56,035 nucleotides of DNA from an uncultured Collinsella sp. (GCA_902491345.1 CABUHI010000013.1:1-56035), one strand, 5' to 3'. Positions 1 to 8,798 are shown, numbered from the stretch's first letter. The notes: generated by a model from the letters alone, not told the origin. Translations and numbers: made by a program.

Positions 1-353
1 ACCTTGGCCCAATCGCCGATATTGCCGGGATTGATGCGAAGCTTGGCGGCACCAGCCTCGACGGCGCCGATGGCGAGCTTATGGTTAAAGTGAATATCGG
101 CGACGATCGGCACCGGAGACTCGGCACAGATGGTGCGGAAACCCTCAAGCGCGGCCTCGGTGGGCACGCTCACACGCACGATATCGCAGCCAGCCTGCGC
201 CAACGCGCACACTTGCGCAAGCGTTGCCTGGGCGTCAGCGGTATCGGTGCAGGTCATGGATTGGACCACCACCGGCGCGCCGCCACCGATCTGCACACCG
301 CCCACATGCACGGGGCGCGTCAACTCGCGAGGCAAAGGATGGGATAAAGACAA
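1..353 (-). CDS. ispG: 4-hydroxy-3-methylbut-2-enyl diphosphate synthase (partial)
   Basis: IspG (GcpE) is the iron-sulfur enzyme that converts methylerythritol cyclodiphosphate to HMBPP in the MEP isoprenoid pathway. Only the first ~117 residues are present; the gene leaves the window at its left edge. Visible family segments are GGVQIGGGAPVVVQSM near the N-terminus, VADIHFNHKLA and KLRINPGNIGDW, all in the TIM-barrel half; the cluster cysteines would lie outside. I place the start at TTG 353, eight bases after GGGAG (366-362); GTG at 362 is the alternative. It begins within 15 bases of the rseP stop, so it is the last visible gene of the pyrH-to-ispG operon, together with dxr of the same pathway. 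Identity is secure; the start is not. Confidence 0.92.
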   Translation of the reverse strand, partial: MSLSHPLPRELTRPVHVGGVQIGGGAPVVVQSMTCTDTADAQATLAQVCALAQAGCDIVRVSVPTEAALEGFRTICAESPVPIVADIHFNHKLAIGAVEAGAAKLRINPGNIGDWAK

Positions 354-366
354 TCCAAACACTCCC

Positions 367-1728
367 CTACAGGATAAATCGAAGGATGTCGGAACGAAGC
401 ATATAGACAAACAGCAGCGCAAAGAGCGCGATGCCCACATAGCTCACAATCGTCTGGACCTTGAGCGGAAGCTCGCGGCCAGCAATCTTTTGAATGATCT
501 CGATGACCAGCTTGCCGCCATCGAGTGGTGGGATGGGCAGCAGGTTCATAAAGCCAAGCGAGAACGAAATGAGGGCGGCAAACGAAAGGAACGTGGCAGG
601 GCCGGCAGCAGCAGCCTGTGAGGACATAACGCTAATGCCCACGATCGAAGAAGACTGATCGAGAATCTCCATCGTATGCTGCGGCTGGAGCAGGCGCATC
701 ACGCCCTCCGCTGTCTGCACGACATAGGAGAACGAAAGGCGAGCCGACGTGATGGGGTCTAAACGGACCACCTGCGTAGAGGCATACACACCTAGGCGCT
801 CGTCCTCTTTGAGCGCAACCGCGGTCGAATGCTGCTTGCCGTCACGCTCGTACTCGATGGCGATATCGTCCTTTCCGGCAGCCTTGCCGATGGCATCGTA
901 AACGTCCATCCAGGTAGAGCACGATACTCCGTCAACCGAAAGGATCGCGTCGCCGCCCTCGATACCCGCCTTGGCGGCAATAGACCCCTCGTCAACCTGA
1001 CCGATCACGTTGGTATCCATCGGCACGGTGACACCCGCAATAGAGTAGATGCTCATAAGCAGCAAAAAGCCCGTCAGGATATTGACGAGAATGCCCGCGA
1101 GCAGCATAAAGGCGCGCTTGAGAAAACCCTGGCCCAGATAGGTATGCGAACGCTCTTGCGCAAGGAACTCGGCTTCGCCGCACGGCAGCTCCCACACATC
1201 GCCCTCGGTAGTCGCATGCTCTCGATCGAAACGGCGGCCGTCAAAGGTGGTGTAACCCGCCGCGTCTCGCGGCAGCGTCTGATACTTGGTGGGATAGTAG
1301 CTCGGCGAGGGCTTCTCCCCTTCCTCATACCAAGGCGCGATAGAGCCCCAACCCAAGAGCAAGGCGCATGCCTCGAGCACATCCTCCTCGGATAGCTCGA
1401 GCTCGGCGGCAAGGTCGGCCACGGTCACACGACCATGACGGTAGATAGCCGCGAGCACGCGATCAGCGCACGAGACATCGGTCGGATCCATACCGCAGAT
1501 GGCAGCGTAGCCACCCAGCAGCAGCGGGGTCACGCCAAACTTGGTTCCAATGCGACGCGACGTGTAATGGATGTCAAAGCGGCACGGCAGGCCCAAAAAG
1601 AACTCGGTCACACGGACGCCGCAGGCACGTGCCGCCAAAAAGTGGCCGCCCTCATGCAAAAACACGAGGACGGAAAGCATCAACAGGCCCCAAAAGACCG
1701 ATGAGAGAACGCTCAGAACAGTATCCAT
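367..1728 (-). CDS. rseP: RseP-type site-2 membrane metalloprotease with an inserted helix-turn-helix-like domain
   Basis: Intramembrane zinc protease of the M50/RseP family, which cuts anti-sigma factors and cleared signal peptides inside the membrane. Zinc ligand motif HEGGH lies in the first membrane segment, a PDZ domain follows the second (about residues 240-310), and the third zinc-ligand motif PPLDGG sits near the C-terminus between membrane helices. The protein is ~453 residues, longer than usual, because ~110 residues are inserted in the cytoplasmic loop after LLLGGYAAICGMD. The first part of the insert, DRVLAAIYRHGRVTVADLAA and onward, reads like a winged-helix domain. Start chosen at ATG 1728; a TTG at 1743 is in frame. 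The gene is 25 bases after dxr and just before ispG, an order common in bacteria. Family assignment is firm; substrate unknown. Confidence 0.93.
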   Translation of the reverse strand: MDTVLSVLSSVFWGLLMLSVLVFLHEGGHFLAARACGVRVTEFFLGLPCRFDIHYTSRRIGTKFGVTPLLLGGYAAICGMDPTDVSCADRVLAAIYRHGRVTVADLAAELELSEEDVLEACALLLGWGSIAPWYEEGEKPSPSYYPTKYQTLPRDAAGYTTFDGRRFDREHATTEGDVWELPCGEAEFLAQERSHTYLGQGFLKRAFMLLAGILVNILTGFLLLMSIYSIAGVTVPMDTNVIGQVDEGSIAAKAGIEGGDAILSVDGVSCSTWMDVYDAIGKAAGKDDIAIEYERDGKQHSTAVALKEDERLGVYASTQVVRLDPITSARLSFSYVVQTAEGVMRLLQPQHTMEILDQSSSIVGISVMSSQAAAAGPATFLSFAALISFSLGFMNLLPIPPLDGGKLVIEIIQKIAGRELPLKVQTIVSYVGIALFALLFVYMLRSDILRFIL

Positions 1729-1753
1729 AAAACGAAAAAGCAATCCTTATGGG

Positions 1754-2941
1754 TTAGGAATGGGTTGCGGCGAGCACCCGCGCAGCCTTTTCACGCGCCC
1801 ACGCATCGATGTCGCGAAGCTGCTCAAACGAATCGACCGCCTGCATATCGTGGGCATCCATGCAGGATTCCACAATGCGATCGATATCGGTAAAGCTACA
1901 GCCATCGTGTAGGAAGGCATCGACGGCGACCTCATTGGCGGCATTGAGGACGCACGGCATGGTGCCACCCGTCTTGCCGGCACGCTCGGCCAGTGCCAGG
2001 CAGCGGAAGGTATCCATGTCGGCAGCATCAAACGTGAGCTGCCCCAGCTCACGGAAATCGATACGAGGCGCCGGGGTATCCCAACGCTCGGGATACGAGA
2101 ACGCGAACTGGATGGGAATACGCATGTCGGAAGCACCGAGATGCGCCATCACGGAGCCGTCGGCAAACTCGACCATAGAGTGAATCTTGGACTGACGCTG
2201 CACGACCACGTTAATGAAATCGAGGTCGCAGTTAAACAGATGCATGGCCTCAATGCGCTCCAGGCCCTTGTTCATGAGGGTAGCGGAGTCGATGGTGATC
2301 TTGGCACCCATGGCCCACGTGGGGTGTGCGAGGGCATCGGCACGCGTCACGCGATTGAGCTCGTCGCGGGTGCGGCCAAAGAACGGACCGCCCGAGCAGG
2401 TGAGCCAAATACAATGAGCCTCGCGTGGGTTCTCCCCCAGATAGCACTGGTAGATGGCGGAGTGCTCAGAGTCGACTGGAATAAGCTGGCCCGGTTGCGC
2501 CAACGGCATAAGCAAGTCGCCGCCGACGACGAGGGACTCCTTGTTGGCAAGAGCAAGACGCTTATTCGAGGTCAAGGCCGCATGGCTCGCCTCGAGACCG
2601 GCGGCGCCCACAATAGCGACGAGCACGCAGTCGACATCGTCGCGACGCGCGAGCTCGCAAACCGCCTGCGCGCCAACGCCGAGCTTCGTTCCCTCGGGCA
2701 ACTCCTGCAGCACGGCGTCATCGCCATGAGCGACATCGGCCACGGCAACCGCCGGAACCGAGAACTCGCGGGCAGCGGCAACGAGCTCGGAGGTACTGGA
2801 GTTAACGGACAGCGCCGTCACCTGCAGGCGATCGGCATGCTGGCGGCACACATCGAGCGCCTGGGTGCCGATAGAGCCCGTACAACCCAGGATGGCAACA
2901 CGGAGACGTCCATCGGGGCCATACGTCGTCTGGAAGGACAT
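1754..2941 (-). CDS. dxr: 1-deoxy-D-xylulose 5-phosphate reductoisomerase
   Basis: DXR rearranges and reduces DXP to methylerythritol 4-phosphate, the committed step of the MEP pathway; NADPH and a divalent metal are needed. The 395-residue length is typical. Visible: NADPH-binding GCTGSIG near residue 20, LANKESLVVGG, the active-site DSEHSAIYQC, CSGGPF, and the metal/substrate region MNKGLERIEAMHLF. The ATG shares one base with the cdsA stop (TAATG), so the two are translationally coupled. Together with ispG downstream it puts two MEP enzymes in the same operon as uppS, which consumes the isoprenoid product. Confidence 0.97.
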   Translation of the reverse strand: MSFQTTYGPDGRLRVAILGCTGSIGTQALDVCRQHADRLQVTALSVNSSTSELVAAAREFSVPAVAVADVAHGDDAVLQELPEGTKLGVGAQAVCELARRDDVDCVLVAIVGAAGLEASHAALTSNKRLALANKESLVVGGDLLMPLAQPGQLIPVDSEHSAIYQCYLGENPREAHCIWLTCSGGPFFGRTRDELNRVTRADALAHPTWAMGAKITIDSATLMNKGLERIEAMHLFNCDLDFINVVVQRQSKIHSMVEFADGSVMAHLGASDMRIPIQFAFSYPERWDTPAPRIDFRELGQLTFDAADMDTFRCLALAERAGKTGGTMPCVLNAANEVAVDAFLHDGCSFTDIDRIVESCMDAHDMQAVDSFEQLRDIDAWAREKAARVLAATHS

Positions 2942-3840
2942 TACAGCACGCCTCCGATCATCAAAAGCAGCTGCGCGGTAATGCAGCCAAAGATAAGCGA
3001 ATCGCTACGATCGAGCATGCCGCCGTGGCCCGGGATAAGGTTGCCGGAATCCTTGACGCCCACACCGCGCTTGATGCGCGACTCGATAAGGTCGCCGATA
3101 ACGCCCAGGACGGAAACGACCACGCCGCACAGCAGCGCATAGGGCAGGCTGAGCTTGTAGAAATGCGTCGCCCACAGGATGAGCCAAATCAAAACCGAGC
3201 CCAGGATGCCGCCGACAAACCCCTCCCAGCTCTTTTTGGGAGAGATCTTGGGAACCATCTTGTGTTTACCGATACGGCTGCCCACGATGTAGGCAAACGA
3301 ATCGGAGACCCAAAGGGACGCACAAACGCCCACCGAAAGCAGGGCGCCGGCAAAACCGGGCACGGCATCGCGCAGCAGCACGATAGCCGACAGCATAAAG
3401 CCAGTGTAGATGGGACCCATGAGCGTCACGGCCACATCAGAGATGCGGGTACGCGGCGACCAGACATACCAAATGCCCACAGCGAGCATCAGGGCAAAAA
3501 GCAGGGCATTCAGCAACATCGAATCGCCCAACGCCGACAGCGGAAAGAGTACGGCGGCAGCGATACCCATGCGCTCGTTAGCCATCTTACCATCGAGCCT
3601 CGTCATACGGAAAAACTCATAGCAGCACAGACCGCTCATGACAGAAACAAAGATGGCCGTGGGCACAATACCCAAAACCAAGCACAAGATAAAGACAACG
3701 GCGTAGACGATACCGGCAGCGGCACGGGTAATAAAGCCCGCCAGCCACGAACCGGTGCCGCTCTTTGCTGCAGGCGCTCCCGCGGTGGCAGCTTTGCGCG
3801 CAGGCGTCTTGGGAGCAGATGCCTTGGGACGATCGGACAC
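2941..3840 (-). CDS. cdsA: Phosphatidate cytidylyltransferase (CDP-diglyceride synthase)
   Basis: CdsA makes CDP-diacylglycerol from phosphatidic acid and CTP at the membrane, feeding phospholipid synthesis. The 299-residue protein has an Ala/Lys/Pro-rich N-terminal tail of about 30 residues, then multiple hydrophobic segments, then the family signature near the C-terminus: KKSWEGFVGG, GDLIESRIKRGVGVKDSG and PGHGGMLDRSDSL. It starts two bases after uppS ends and overlaps dxr by one base. The soluble N-terminal tail is longer than in many homologues but carries no motif I recognise. Confidence 0.96.
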   Translation of the reverse strand: MSDRPKASAPKTPARKAATAGAPAAKSGTGSWLAGFITRAAAGIVYAVVFILCLVLGIVPTAIFVSVMSGLCCYEFFRMTRLDGKMANERMGIAAAVLFPLSALGDSMLLNALLFALMLAVGIWYVWSPRTRISDVAVTLMGPIYTGFMLSAIVLLRDAVPGFAGALLSVGVCASLWVSDSFAYIVGSRIGKHKMVPKISPKKSWEGFVGGILGSVLIWLILWATHFYKLSLPYALLCGVVVSVLGVIGDLIESRIKRGVGVKDSGNLIPGHGGMLDRSDSLIFGCITAQLLLMIGGVL

Positions 3841-3842
3841 GA

Positions 3843-4637
3843 TTAAGCCTCCTCGGTCTTGCTCAGTCCACCAAACCTACGGTCACGGCCCTGATAGGCC
3901 AAAATGGCGTCGACAAGGCCCCAACGATCAAAGTCGGGCCAATAGGTATCGGTGACGTAGAATTCGGAATAAGCCACCTGCCACAGCAGATAGTTCGAAA
4001 GGCGCAGCTCACCAGAAGTGCGAATCACAAGCTCAGGATCGGGAAGGCCGGCGGTATAGAGGTGGGAAGCCACCATGTCGTCATCAATTGCGCCAGGATC
4101 GATCTTACCGGCGGCAGCGTCGAGTGCGATCTGACGGACAGCGCGGGTAATCTCGGCACGCGCGCCGTAGTTGACGGCAAGCGCCAGCGTCATGCCGGTG
4201 TGATTGGCGCACTCGGCAAGACCGCGTTCAAAAACGTCGCGGGTCTTCTTGGGCAGCGCGGAAATGTCACCCAAAAAGACAACGCGCACGTTTTCGCGCT
4301 TCAGAAGCGGCAGCTCGTCGATAAACGTCTTGGCAAACAGGTGCATCAAGACGTTGACCTCATGCTGCGGGCGGTTCCAGTTTTCGGTAGAAAACGCATA
4401 GGCCGAAAGCACGTCGACGCCCAGACGCACGCAGGCGGTAATAATCTCACGAAGGGAGACGATACCCGCCTTGTGGCCCTCGGTGCGTGCAAGACCGCGC
4501 GATGTGGCCCAACGACCATTGCCGTCCATGATGCACGAGATATGGTGCGGAATGTTATTGAGGTCAAGGTCGGAAAAACCGACGCCCGCAGGGGCGTCGG
4601 CAAAGTACTCGACCAGTTTATGCTCGTCGTATTGCAC
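3843..4637 (-). CDS. uppS: Isoprenyl transferase (undecaprenyl diphosphate synthase)
   Basis: Cis-prenyltransferase that elongates farnesyl diphosphate with IPP to the C55 lipid carrier used for peptidoglycan. Visible family motifs: CIMDGNGRWATSRG with the catalytic Asp, EGHKAG, AYAFSTENW, and near the C-terminus DPELVIRTSGELRLSNY and YSEFYVTDTYWPDF. Length 264 residues is normal. The start is GTG at 4637, preceded by GGAG seven bases upstream inside the end of frr. A TTG/GTG-rich start usage is seen throughout this operon. Function is clear from sequence alone. Confidence 0.96.
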   Translation of the reverse strand: MQYDEHKLVEYFADAPAGVGFSDLDLNNIPHHISCIMDGNGRWATSRGLARTEGHKAGIVSLREIITACVRLGVDVLSAYAFSTENWNRPQHEVNVLMHLFAKTFIDELPLLKRENVRVVFLGDISALPKKTRDVFERGLAECANHTGMTLALAVNYGARAEITRAVRQIALDAAAGKIDPGAIDDDMVASHLYTAGLPDPELVIRTSGELRLSNYLLWQVAYSEFYVTDTYWPDFDRWGLVDAILAYQGRDRRFGGLSKTEEA

Positions 4638-4638
4638 C

Positions 4639-5175
4639 TTAGATCTCCATGACCTCGGCTTCTTTTTCCTTCAGAAGCTCCTCGACCTTGGCGACATACT
4701 CATCGGTGTGCTTCTGGACCTTGGCCTGCTCGCGACGGACATCGTCCTCGGTGAGCTCCTCATCGCGCTCAAGCTTGTTGTTGAAGTCGCGACGGATGTT
4801 ACGGATAGACACCTTGGCCTGCTCGGCGTACTCGCGGCACTCCTTGACGAGCTCGCGACGGCGCTCCTCGGTGGGAGCCGGGAACGGCAGACGAACGACG
4901 GTGCCATCGGAGTTGGGGGTAATACCCAGATCGGAAGCGCCGATGGCCTTGACGATAGCGTTGATGAGTGCCTTGTCCCACGGCTCGATGAGCAGCATGT
5001 GGGCCTCGGGGGTCTTGACGGCGGCAACCTGCGTGACCGGCGTGGGAACACCGTAATAATCGACGGTGATGTCGGACAGAATGTTGGCATTGGCGCGGCC
5101 GGTACGGACCTTGGAGAAGTTATGCTTGAGGGACTCGAGCGACTTGTCCATATGGGCGGTGATGTTCTCTGCCAT
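4639..5175 (-). CDS. frr: Ribosome recycling factor
   Basis: RRF splits post-termination ribosomes together with EF-G. The 178-residue protein matches the family from end to end: LKHNFSKVRTGRANANIL in the first helix, then DYYGVPTPVTQVA, the hinge around PEAHMLLIEPWDK, and the charged coiled-coil helices ending in VEELLKEKEAEVMEI. It is a few residues shorter at the N-terminus than the usual ~185. The pyrH coding end supplies its AGGAGG ribosome binding site, and two bases separate the pyrH stop from this ATG, so pyrH-frr coupling as in most bacteria is expected. Confidence 0.97.
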   Translation of the reverse strand: MAENITAHMDKSLESLKHNFSKVRTGRANANILSDITVDYYGVPTPVTQVAAVKTPEAHMLLIEPWDKALINAIVKAIGASDLGITPNSDGTVVRLPFPAPTEERRRELVKECREYAEQAKVSIRNIRRDFNNKLERDEELTEDDVRREQAKVQKHTDEYVAKVEELLKEKEAEVMEI

Positions 5176-5177
5176 GC

Positions 5178-5900
5178 TTAATCCTCCTGATAGACGAGCG
5201 TGCCGACGGGCTCACCCGAAAGCGCGCGCTTGACGGTGTCCTCGCCATCGATGTTGAGGACCAAAATCGGCATACGGTTATCCTGGCACAGTGCCGTAGC
5301 CGTGGAATCCATAACCTGCAGACCGCGGACGAGCACCTCGTGATAGGTAATCTTGTCAAAACGGACGGCATCGGCGCACTTGACGGGATCCTTATCGTAG
5401 ATGCCGTCAACCTTGGTGGCTTTAATCAGAATCTCGGCGCCGATCTCGCACGCACGAAGAGCCGCGGCGGTGTCGGTCGTAAAGTACGGATTGCCCGAAC
5501 CGGCGGCAAAAATAACGACGTTGCCCTTGGAAAGGTGGTTGATGGCGCGACGGCGAATATAGGGCTCGCAGATCTCGTTCATCTGGATAGCGCTCATCAC
5601 GCGGCAGGGAACATCGTTATGCTCGAAGGCATCCTGCAGGGCGAGCGCGTTCATAACGGTTGCCAGCATGCCCATGTAGTCGGCCTGAGCACGCTCCATG
5701 CCACCGGCAGCGCCTGCCATGCCGCGGAAAATATTGCCGCCGCCGACAACGACGCCGACCTCATGGCCAACGGCGAGCAGCTCCTTGACCTGCTTAGCAA
5801 GATGGTCGGTAACCTTGGGGTCGATGCCATATTGGCCGTCGCCCATCAGCGCTTCGCCGGAAAGCTTAAGAAGCACGCGTTTATATCGGATGTCGGACAA
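5178..5900 (-). CDS. pyrH: UMP kinase
   Basis: PyrH phosphorylates UMP to UDP and, in bacteria, belongs to the amino-acid-kinase fold. Visible are the N-terminal KRVLLKLSGEALMG, the glycine-rich VVVGGGNIFRG and the C-terminal TDTAAALRACEIGA and ATKVDGIYDKDP segments. Length 240 residues is typical. The start is TTG at 5900, six bases after a near-perfect AAAGGAGG, a clear case where the binding site decides the start. It is the first gene after the tsf terminator and so probably opens the operon through ispG. Confidence 0.97.
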   Translation of the reverse strand: MSDIRYKRVLLKLSGEALMGDGQYGIDPKVTDHLAKQVKELLAVGHEVGVVVGGGNIFRGMAGAAGGMERAQADYMGMLATVMNALALQDAFEHNDVPCRVMSAIQMNEICEPYIRRRAINHLSKGNVVIFAAGSGNPYFTTDTAAALRACEIGAEILIKATKVDGIYDKDPVKCADAVRFDKITYHEVLVRGLQVMDSTATALCQDNRMPILVLNIDGEDTVKRALSGEPVGTLVYQED

Positions 5901-5930
5901 AGCGATCCTCCTTTAGATTGAACTCTCAAC

Positions 5931-5939
5931 ATTCTATCA
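5931..5939 (-). promoter_or_regulatory. Possible extended -10 promoter of pyrH operon
   Basis: On the minus strand TGATAGAAT reads as an extended -10 (TG, one base, TAGAAT). No good -35 is seen 16-18 bases upstream, which an extended -10 can tolerate. A short hairpin (5942-5957, GGCTCT/AGAGCC) sits immediately upstream. A start around 5924 would leave a leader of about 24 bases before the pyrH TTG. Confidence 0.4.
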
Positions 5940-5960
5940 AAGGCTCTAAGAAGAGCCATG

Positions 5961-5995
5961 AAAAAGCAGGCTGTGAGTAAAACCCACAGCCTGCT
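5961..5995 (-). terminator. Rho-independent terminator after tsf
   Basis: Minus strand: ten-base-pair stem GCAGGCTGTG / CACAGCCTGC (arms 5966-5975 and 5985-5994, plus one A-T pair) with a nine-base loop and a run of five T. It follows the tsf stop by ~24 bases and separates rpsB-tsf from pyrH. Confidence 0.9.
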
Positions 5996-6018
5996 CATTA
6001 CCAGCTACAAGAGCTTAT

Positions 6019-6888
6019 TTACTCGCCACGGACCAGACGGTCAAAGGCAACGACGGTAATGGTGTCGCCGAGCTCCTTGGAGACCTGCTCAGCGTACTTC
6101 TTGATGGTGAGGGAGCTGTCCTTGATGAACTCCTGCTCGGTGAGCACGGACTGCTTGTAGAACTTCTCCAGACGGCCGACAGCCATCTTCTCCTGGATAG
6201 CCTCGGGCTTACCGGACTCGGCAGCCTGAGCCATGTAGATCTGCTTCTCGTGCTCGACGGTCTCGGCCGGAACCTGATCGCGGGTAGCGCAGATCGGGGC
6301 GACGGCGGCAACCTGAAGGGCAACGTCGTGAGCGAAGGTCTTGAAGGATTCAGCCTGAGCGGTCTCAGCCTTCTCGAAGGCGAACTCGACGAGGACGCCG
6401 ATCTTACCACCCATGTGGATGTAAGAAGCGAGCGCGCCGTTCTCAGCATTGCGGGCAGCGAAGCGGGAGATCTTCATGTTCTCGCCCATGATGTGAATCA
6501 TCTCGGTGAGCTCGGAGGAAACGGTCTCCTCGCCCATCGGCTTCTCGAGCAGAGCGTCGACGTCAGCAGGCTCGGTGGTAGCGACAACCTCAGCGACCTT
6601 GGAAGCAAAGCCGGTGAACTTGGCGTTAGAGCCAACGAAGTCGGTCTCGCAGGAGAGCTCGAGCAGAGCGCCGGTCTTGCCATCCTCGGAGACGAACGCG
6701 GCGACAGCGCCCTCGTTGGTCTCACGGCCAGCCTTCTTGGCAGCCTTGGCAAGGCCGTTCTTACGCAGAACGTCGACAGCGGCGTCCATGTCGCCGTCAG
6801 CCTCGACGAGAGCCTTCTTGCACTCCATCATCGGGGAGTCGGTCATCTCGCGGAGCTGCTTGACCATAGCGGCGGTAATCTGGGCCAT
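6019..6888 (-). CDS. tsf: Translation elongation factor Ts
   Basis: EF-Ts is the guanine nucleotide exchange factor for EF-Tu. The N-terminal UBA-like domain and the exchange motif are plain: VKQLREMTDSPMMECKKAL, then KKAGRETNEG, ELSCETDFV, and a C-terminal core ending in VAFDRLVRGE. Length 289 residues is typical. ATG 6888 is preceded by AGGA with normal spacing; an earlier in-frame codon would include the binding site. It lies 45 bases after rpsB with no terminator between, and ends at a strong terminator, so rpsB-tsf is a two-gene unit as in most bacteria. Confidence 0.97.
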   Translation of the reverse strand: MAQITAAMVKQLREMTDSPMMECKKALVEADGDMDAAVDVLRKNGLAKAAKKAGRETNEGAVAAFVSEDGKTGALLELSCETDFVGSNAKFTGFASKVAEVVATTEPADVDALLEKPMGEETVSSELTEMIHIMGENMKISRFAARNAENGALASYIHMGGKIGVLVEFAFEKAETAQAESFKTFAHDVALQVAAVAPICATRDQVPAETVEHEKQIYMAQAAESGKPEAIQEKMAVGRLEKFYKQSVLTEQEFIKDSSLTIKKYAEQVSKELGDTITVVAFDRLVRGE

Positions 6889-6933
6889 TGTGGTTCCTTT
6901 CAAAGAGATGAAAAAGAATTAACTAAGACTGAT

Positions 6934-7662
6934 TTACTCGGCCTTGGGCTCAGCGGCCATCTCGGCCTCGGAGACCTGCTCCTTGCCGGAGCCAGCGAGG
7001 CAGGCGTCAGCCATGAGCTCGCACATAAGGGTAACAGCGGAGATAGCGTCATCGTTGCAGGGGATGCCGTACTCGACCTCGTCGGGATCGGAGTTGGTGT
7101 CGATTAGAGCGACGACGGGGATGTTCAGGCGCTGAGCCTCCTTGATGGCGTTCTCCTCGCGCTTGGTGTCGATGACGAAGAGAGCCTGGGGCAGACCCTT
7201 CATGTCGCGGGCGCCACCGAGGTTGGTCTGGAGCTTGGTGAGCTCCTTGCCGAGAACAGCCTGCTCCTTCTTGGGGAGCACTGCCATGCGGCCGTCCTCG
7301 ACCATGGCCTCGAGCTCCTCCATGCGGTTGATGCGGGAGCGGATGGTGACGAAGTTGGTCAGCATACCGCCGAGCCAACGCTGGTTGATGTAAGGCATGT
7401 TGGCGCGCTCAGCAGCGTTCTTGACGGCCTCCTGAGCCTGCTTCTTGGTGCCGACGAACAGCACGTTGCCACCCTTGGCGACGTTCTTGACGAAGGTGTA
7501 GGCCTGGTCGGCGTCGAGGATGGTCTGCTTGAGGTCGAGGATGTAGATGCCGTTGCGCTCACCGAAGATGAACGGCTTCATCTTGGGGTTCCAGCGACGG
7601 GTCTGGTGACCGAAGTGGCAGCCGGCCTCGAGCAGGGTGCGGATATTAATCTTGGTAGCCAT
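6934..7662 (-). CDS. rpsB: 30S ribosomal protein S2
   Basis: S2 binds the 16S rRNA head/body junction of the small subunit. Recognised from INIRTLLEAGCHFGHQTRRW at the N-terminus, FGERNGIYILDLKQT, INQRWLGGMLTNF and the C-terminal VVALIDTNSDPDEVEYGIP. The 242 residues end in an extra acidic/alanine tail (EMAAEPKAE). GAGG lies six bases before the ATG. The gene is driven by an excellent promoter ~140 bases upstream, leaving a long 5' leader that could hold autoregulation by S2, though I see no known leader motif. Confidence 0.98.
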   Translation of the reverse strand: MATKINIRTLLEAGCHFGHQTRRWNPKMKPFIFGERNGIYILDLKQTILDADQAYTFVKNVAKGGNVLFVGTKKQAQEAVKNAAERANMPYINQRWLGGMLTNFVTIRSRINRMEELEAMVEDGRMAVLPKKEQAVLGKELTKLQTNLGGARDMKGLPQALFVIDTKREENAIKEAQRLNIPVVALIDTNSDPDEVEYGIPCNDDAISAVTLMCELMADACLAGSGKEQVSEAEMAAEPKAE

Positions 7663-7803
7663 GTTAAACCTCCTGTGGTTTGCCTCCGCGCGGGGTCATC
7701 CTCCAAAACCAACCCGGACATGTGCTACCAAAGCCCGGGCACCACGGTATGAAGTAGCCGCGCGTGCGTGATAAAAACATGTTGCCGTGAAGCAACCCGA
7801 TGA

Positions 7804-7832
7804 ATGATAGCAGGAATGCCTCTTCCTGCCAA
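7804..7832 (-). promoter_or_regulatory. rpsB promoter
   Basis: Minus strand TTGGCA (7832-7827), 17-base spacer, TATCAT (7809-7804), with a TG extended -10 (TGCTATCAT). This predicts transcription from about 7797 and a ~135-base leader before the rpsB ATG. The leader holds a small hairpin GTTGC/GCAAC. The upstream gene, the xer recombinase, ends only 50 bases before. Confidence 0.85.
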
Positions 7833-7881
7833 CCCGCAATCAAAACCACACACCTGAGTGCGGCGCGGGACGTCCCAGCCA

Positions 7882-8724
7882 CTATTCGCCGCGGGGATGG
7901 GCTTGAGCCACAGCCCGCTTAAGCCGATCGGGTGTGAGATGCGTGTAGATCTGCGTCGTGGACAGGCTCGCATGACCTAGCAGCTCTTGAACCGAGCGCA
8001 GGTCCGCACCGCCCTCGAGCAAGTCGGTCGCAAAGGTATGGCGCATCGCATGCGGGGCGATGTCAGCCGGAATGCCGGCGAGCGTCGCCAGCGTATGGAA
8101 CCGCCGCCGGAGCATCGCGGCGCTCATGCGATTGCCGCGCGCCGATATAAGCAGCGGATGCGGCCCGGTAGCGAGGTCGCGGCGCTTTGCCCGAGCGAGC
8201 AACTCCGGCCTCCCCTCTTCAATATAGAGACGCGTCACATCGAGCGCACGACGATACAGAGGAACGATGCGCTCCTTGCTTCCCTTGCCCCACAGGCGCA
8301 GCGTGCGCTCGGACCATGAGATGGATTCCACATTGAGCGCCGCAAGCTCTGAGATGCGGGCACCCGAGGCATAAAGCAACTCGAGCATCGCCGCATCGCG
8401 CAGTCCCGCGGGTGTTGAGGTATCAGACGTCTTGAGCAGCGCCTCGACCTGCTGGGTCGTAAGGACGCCCGGCAGGTCACGCGGCAGCTTGGGCGACGCG
8501 ATCGCCGAGACCGCATCGCCCTCGACAATCCCCTCGGCAGCCATCCAGCGATAGAGAGATCGGATAGCCGACAGGTGCGCCGCAAGCGTTCGGGGAGCCA
8601 CCTGCTCACGCGAAAGCTCAGCAAGATAGCGACGAATGGTGCGCACGTCGGCAGCGAAAGCATCAATATCCTCGCGCTCGCACCAGGCAGCAAAGCGCTC
8701 CAGTCTCGAGCCATAGGCCGTCAC
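7882..8724 (-). CDS. XerC/XerD-type tyrosine recombinase
   Basis: Tyrosine site-specific recombinase, probably the chromosome dimer resolvase. All catalytic residues are visible: Arg in SGARISELAAL, Lys in GKGSKERIVPL, HxxR in APHAMRHTFATD, His in LLGHASLSTTQIYTH with the nucleophilic Tyr. The annotated GTG at 8724 gives 280 residues and cuts off the beginning of the core-binding domain. The open frame continues upstream for 26 more codons encoding DSFIAYIARVEGLSPNTV, the usual XerC start. The only initiation-like codon there is ATA at 8802, nine bases after GGAGG and overlapping the trmFO stop. The true product is probably ~306 residues. XerC versus XerD cannot be settled here; no second copy is in the window. 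Confidence 0.93.
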   Translation of the reverse strand: MTAYGSRLERFAAWCEREDIDAFAADVRTIRRYLAELSREQVAPRTLAAHLSAIRSLYRWMAAEGIVEGDAVSAIASPKLPRDLPGVLTTQQVEALLKTSDTSTPAGLRDAAMLELLYASGARISELAALNVESISWSERTLRLWGKGSKERIVPLYRRALDVTRLYIEEGRPELLARAKRRDLATGPHPLLISARGNRMSAAMLRRRFHTLATLAGIPADIAPHAMRHTFATDLLEGGADLRSVQELLGHASLSTTQIYTHLTPDRLKRAVAQAHPRGE

Positions 8725-8798
8725 CGTGTTGGGAGAAAGCCCCTCAACGCGTGCGATATAGGCGATAAACGAGTCGACGGTGTCGTACAGGTCAAAGG

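Noticed and set aside
7664..7882. 72-codon minus-strand frame between xer and rpsB
   Set aside because: It covers the rpsB promoter and leader; no family resemblance, so better read as untranslated leader.
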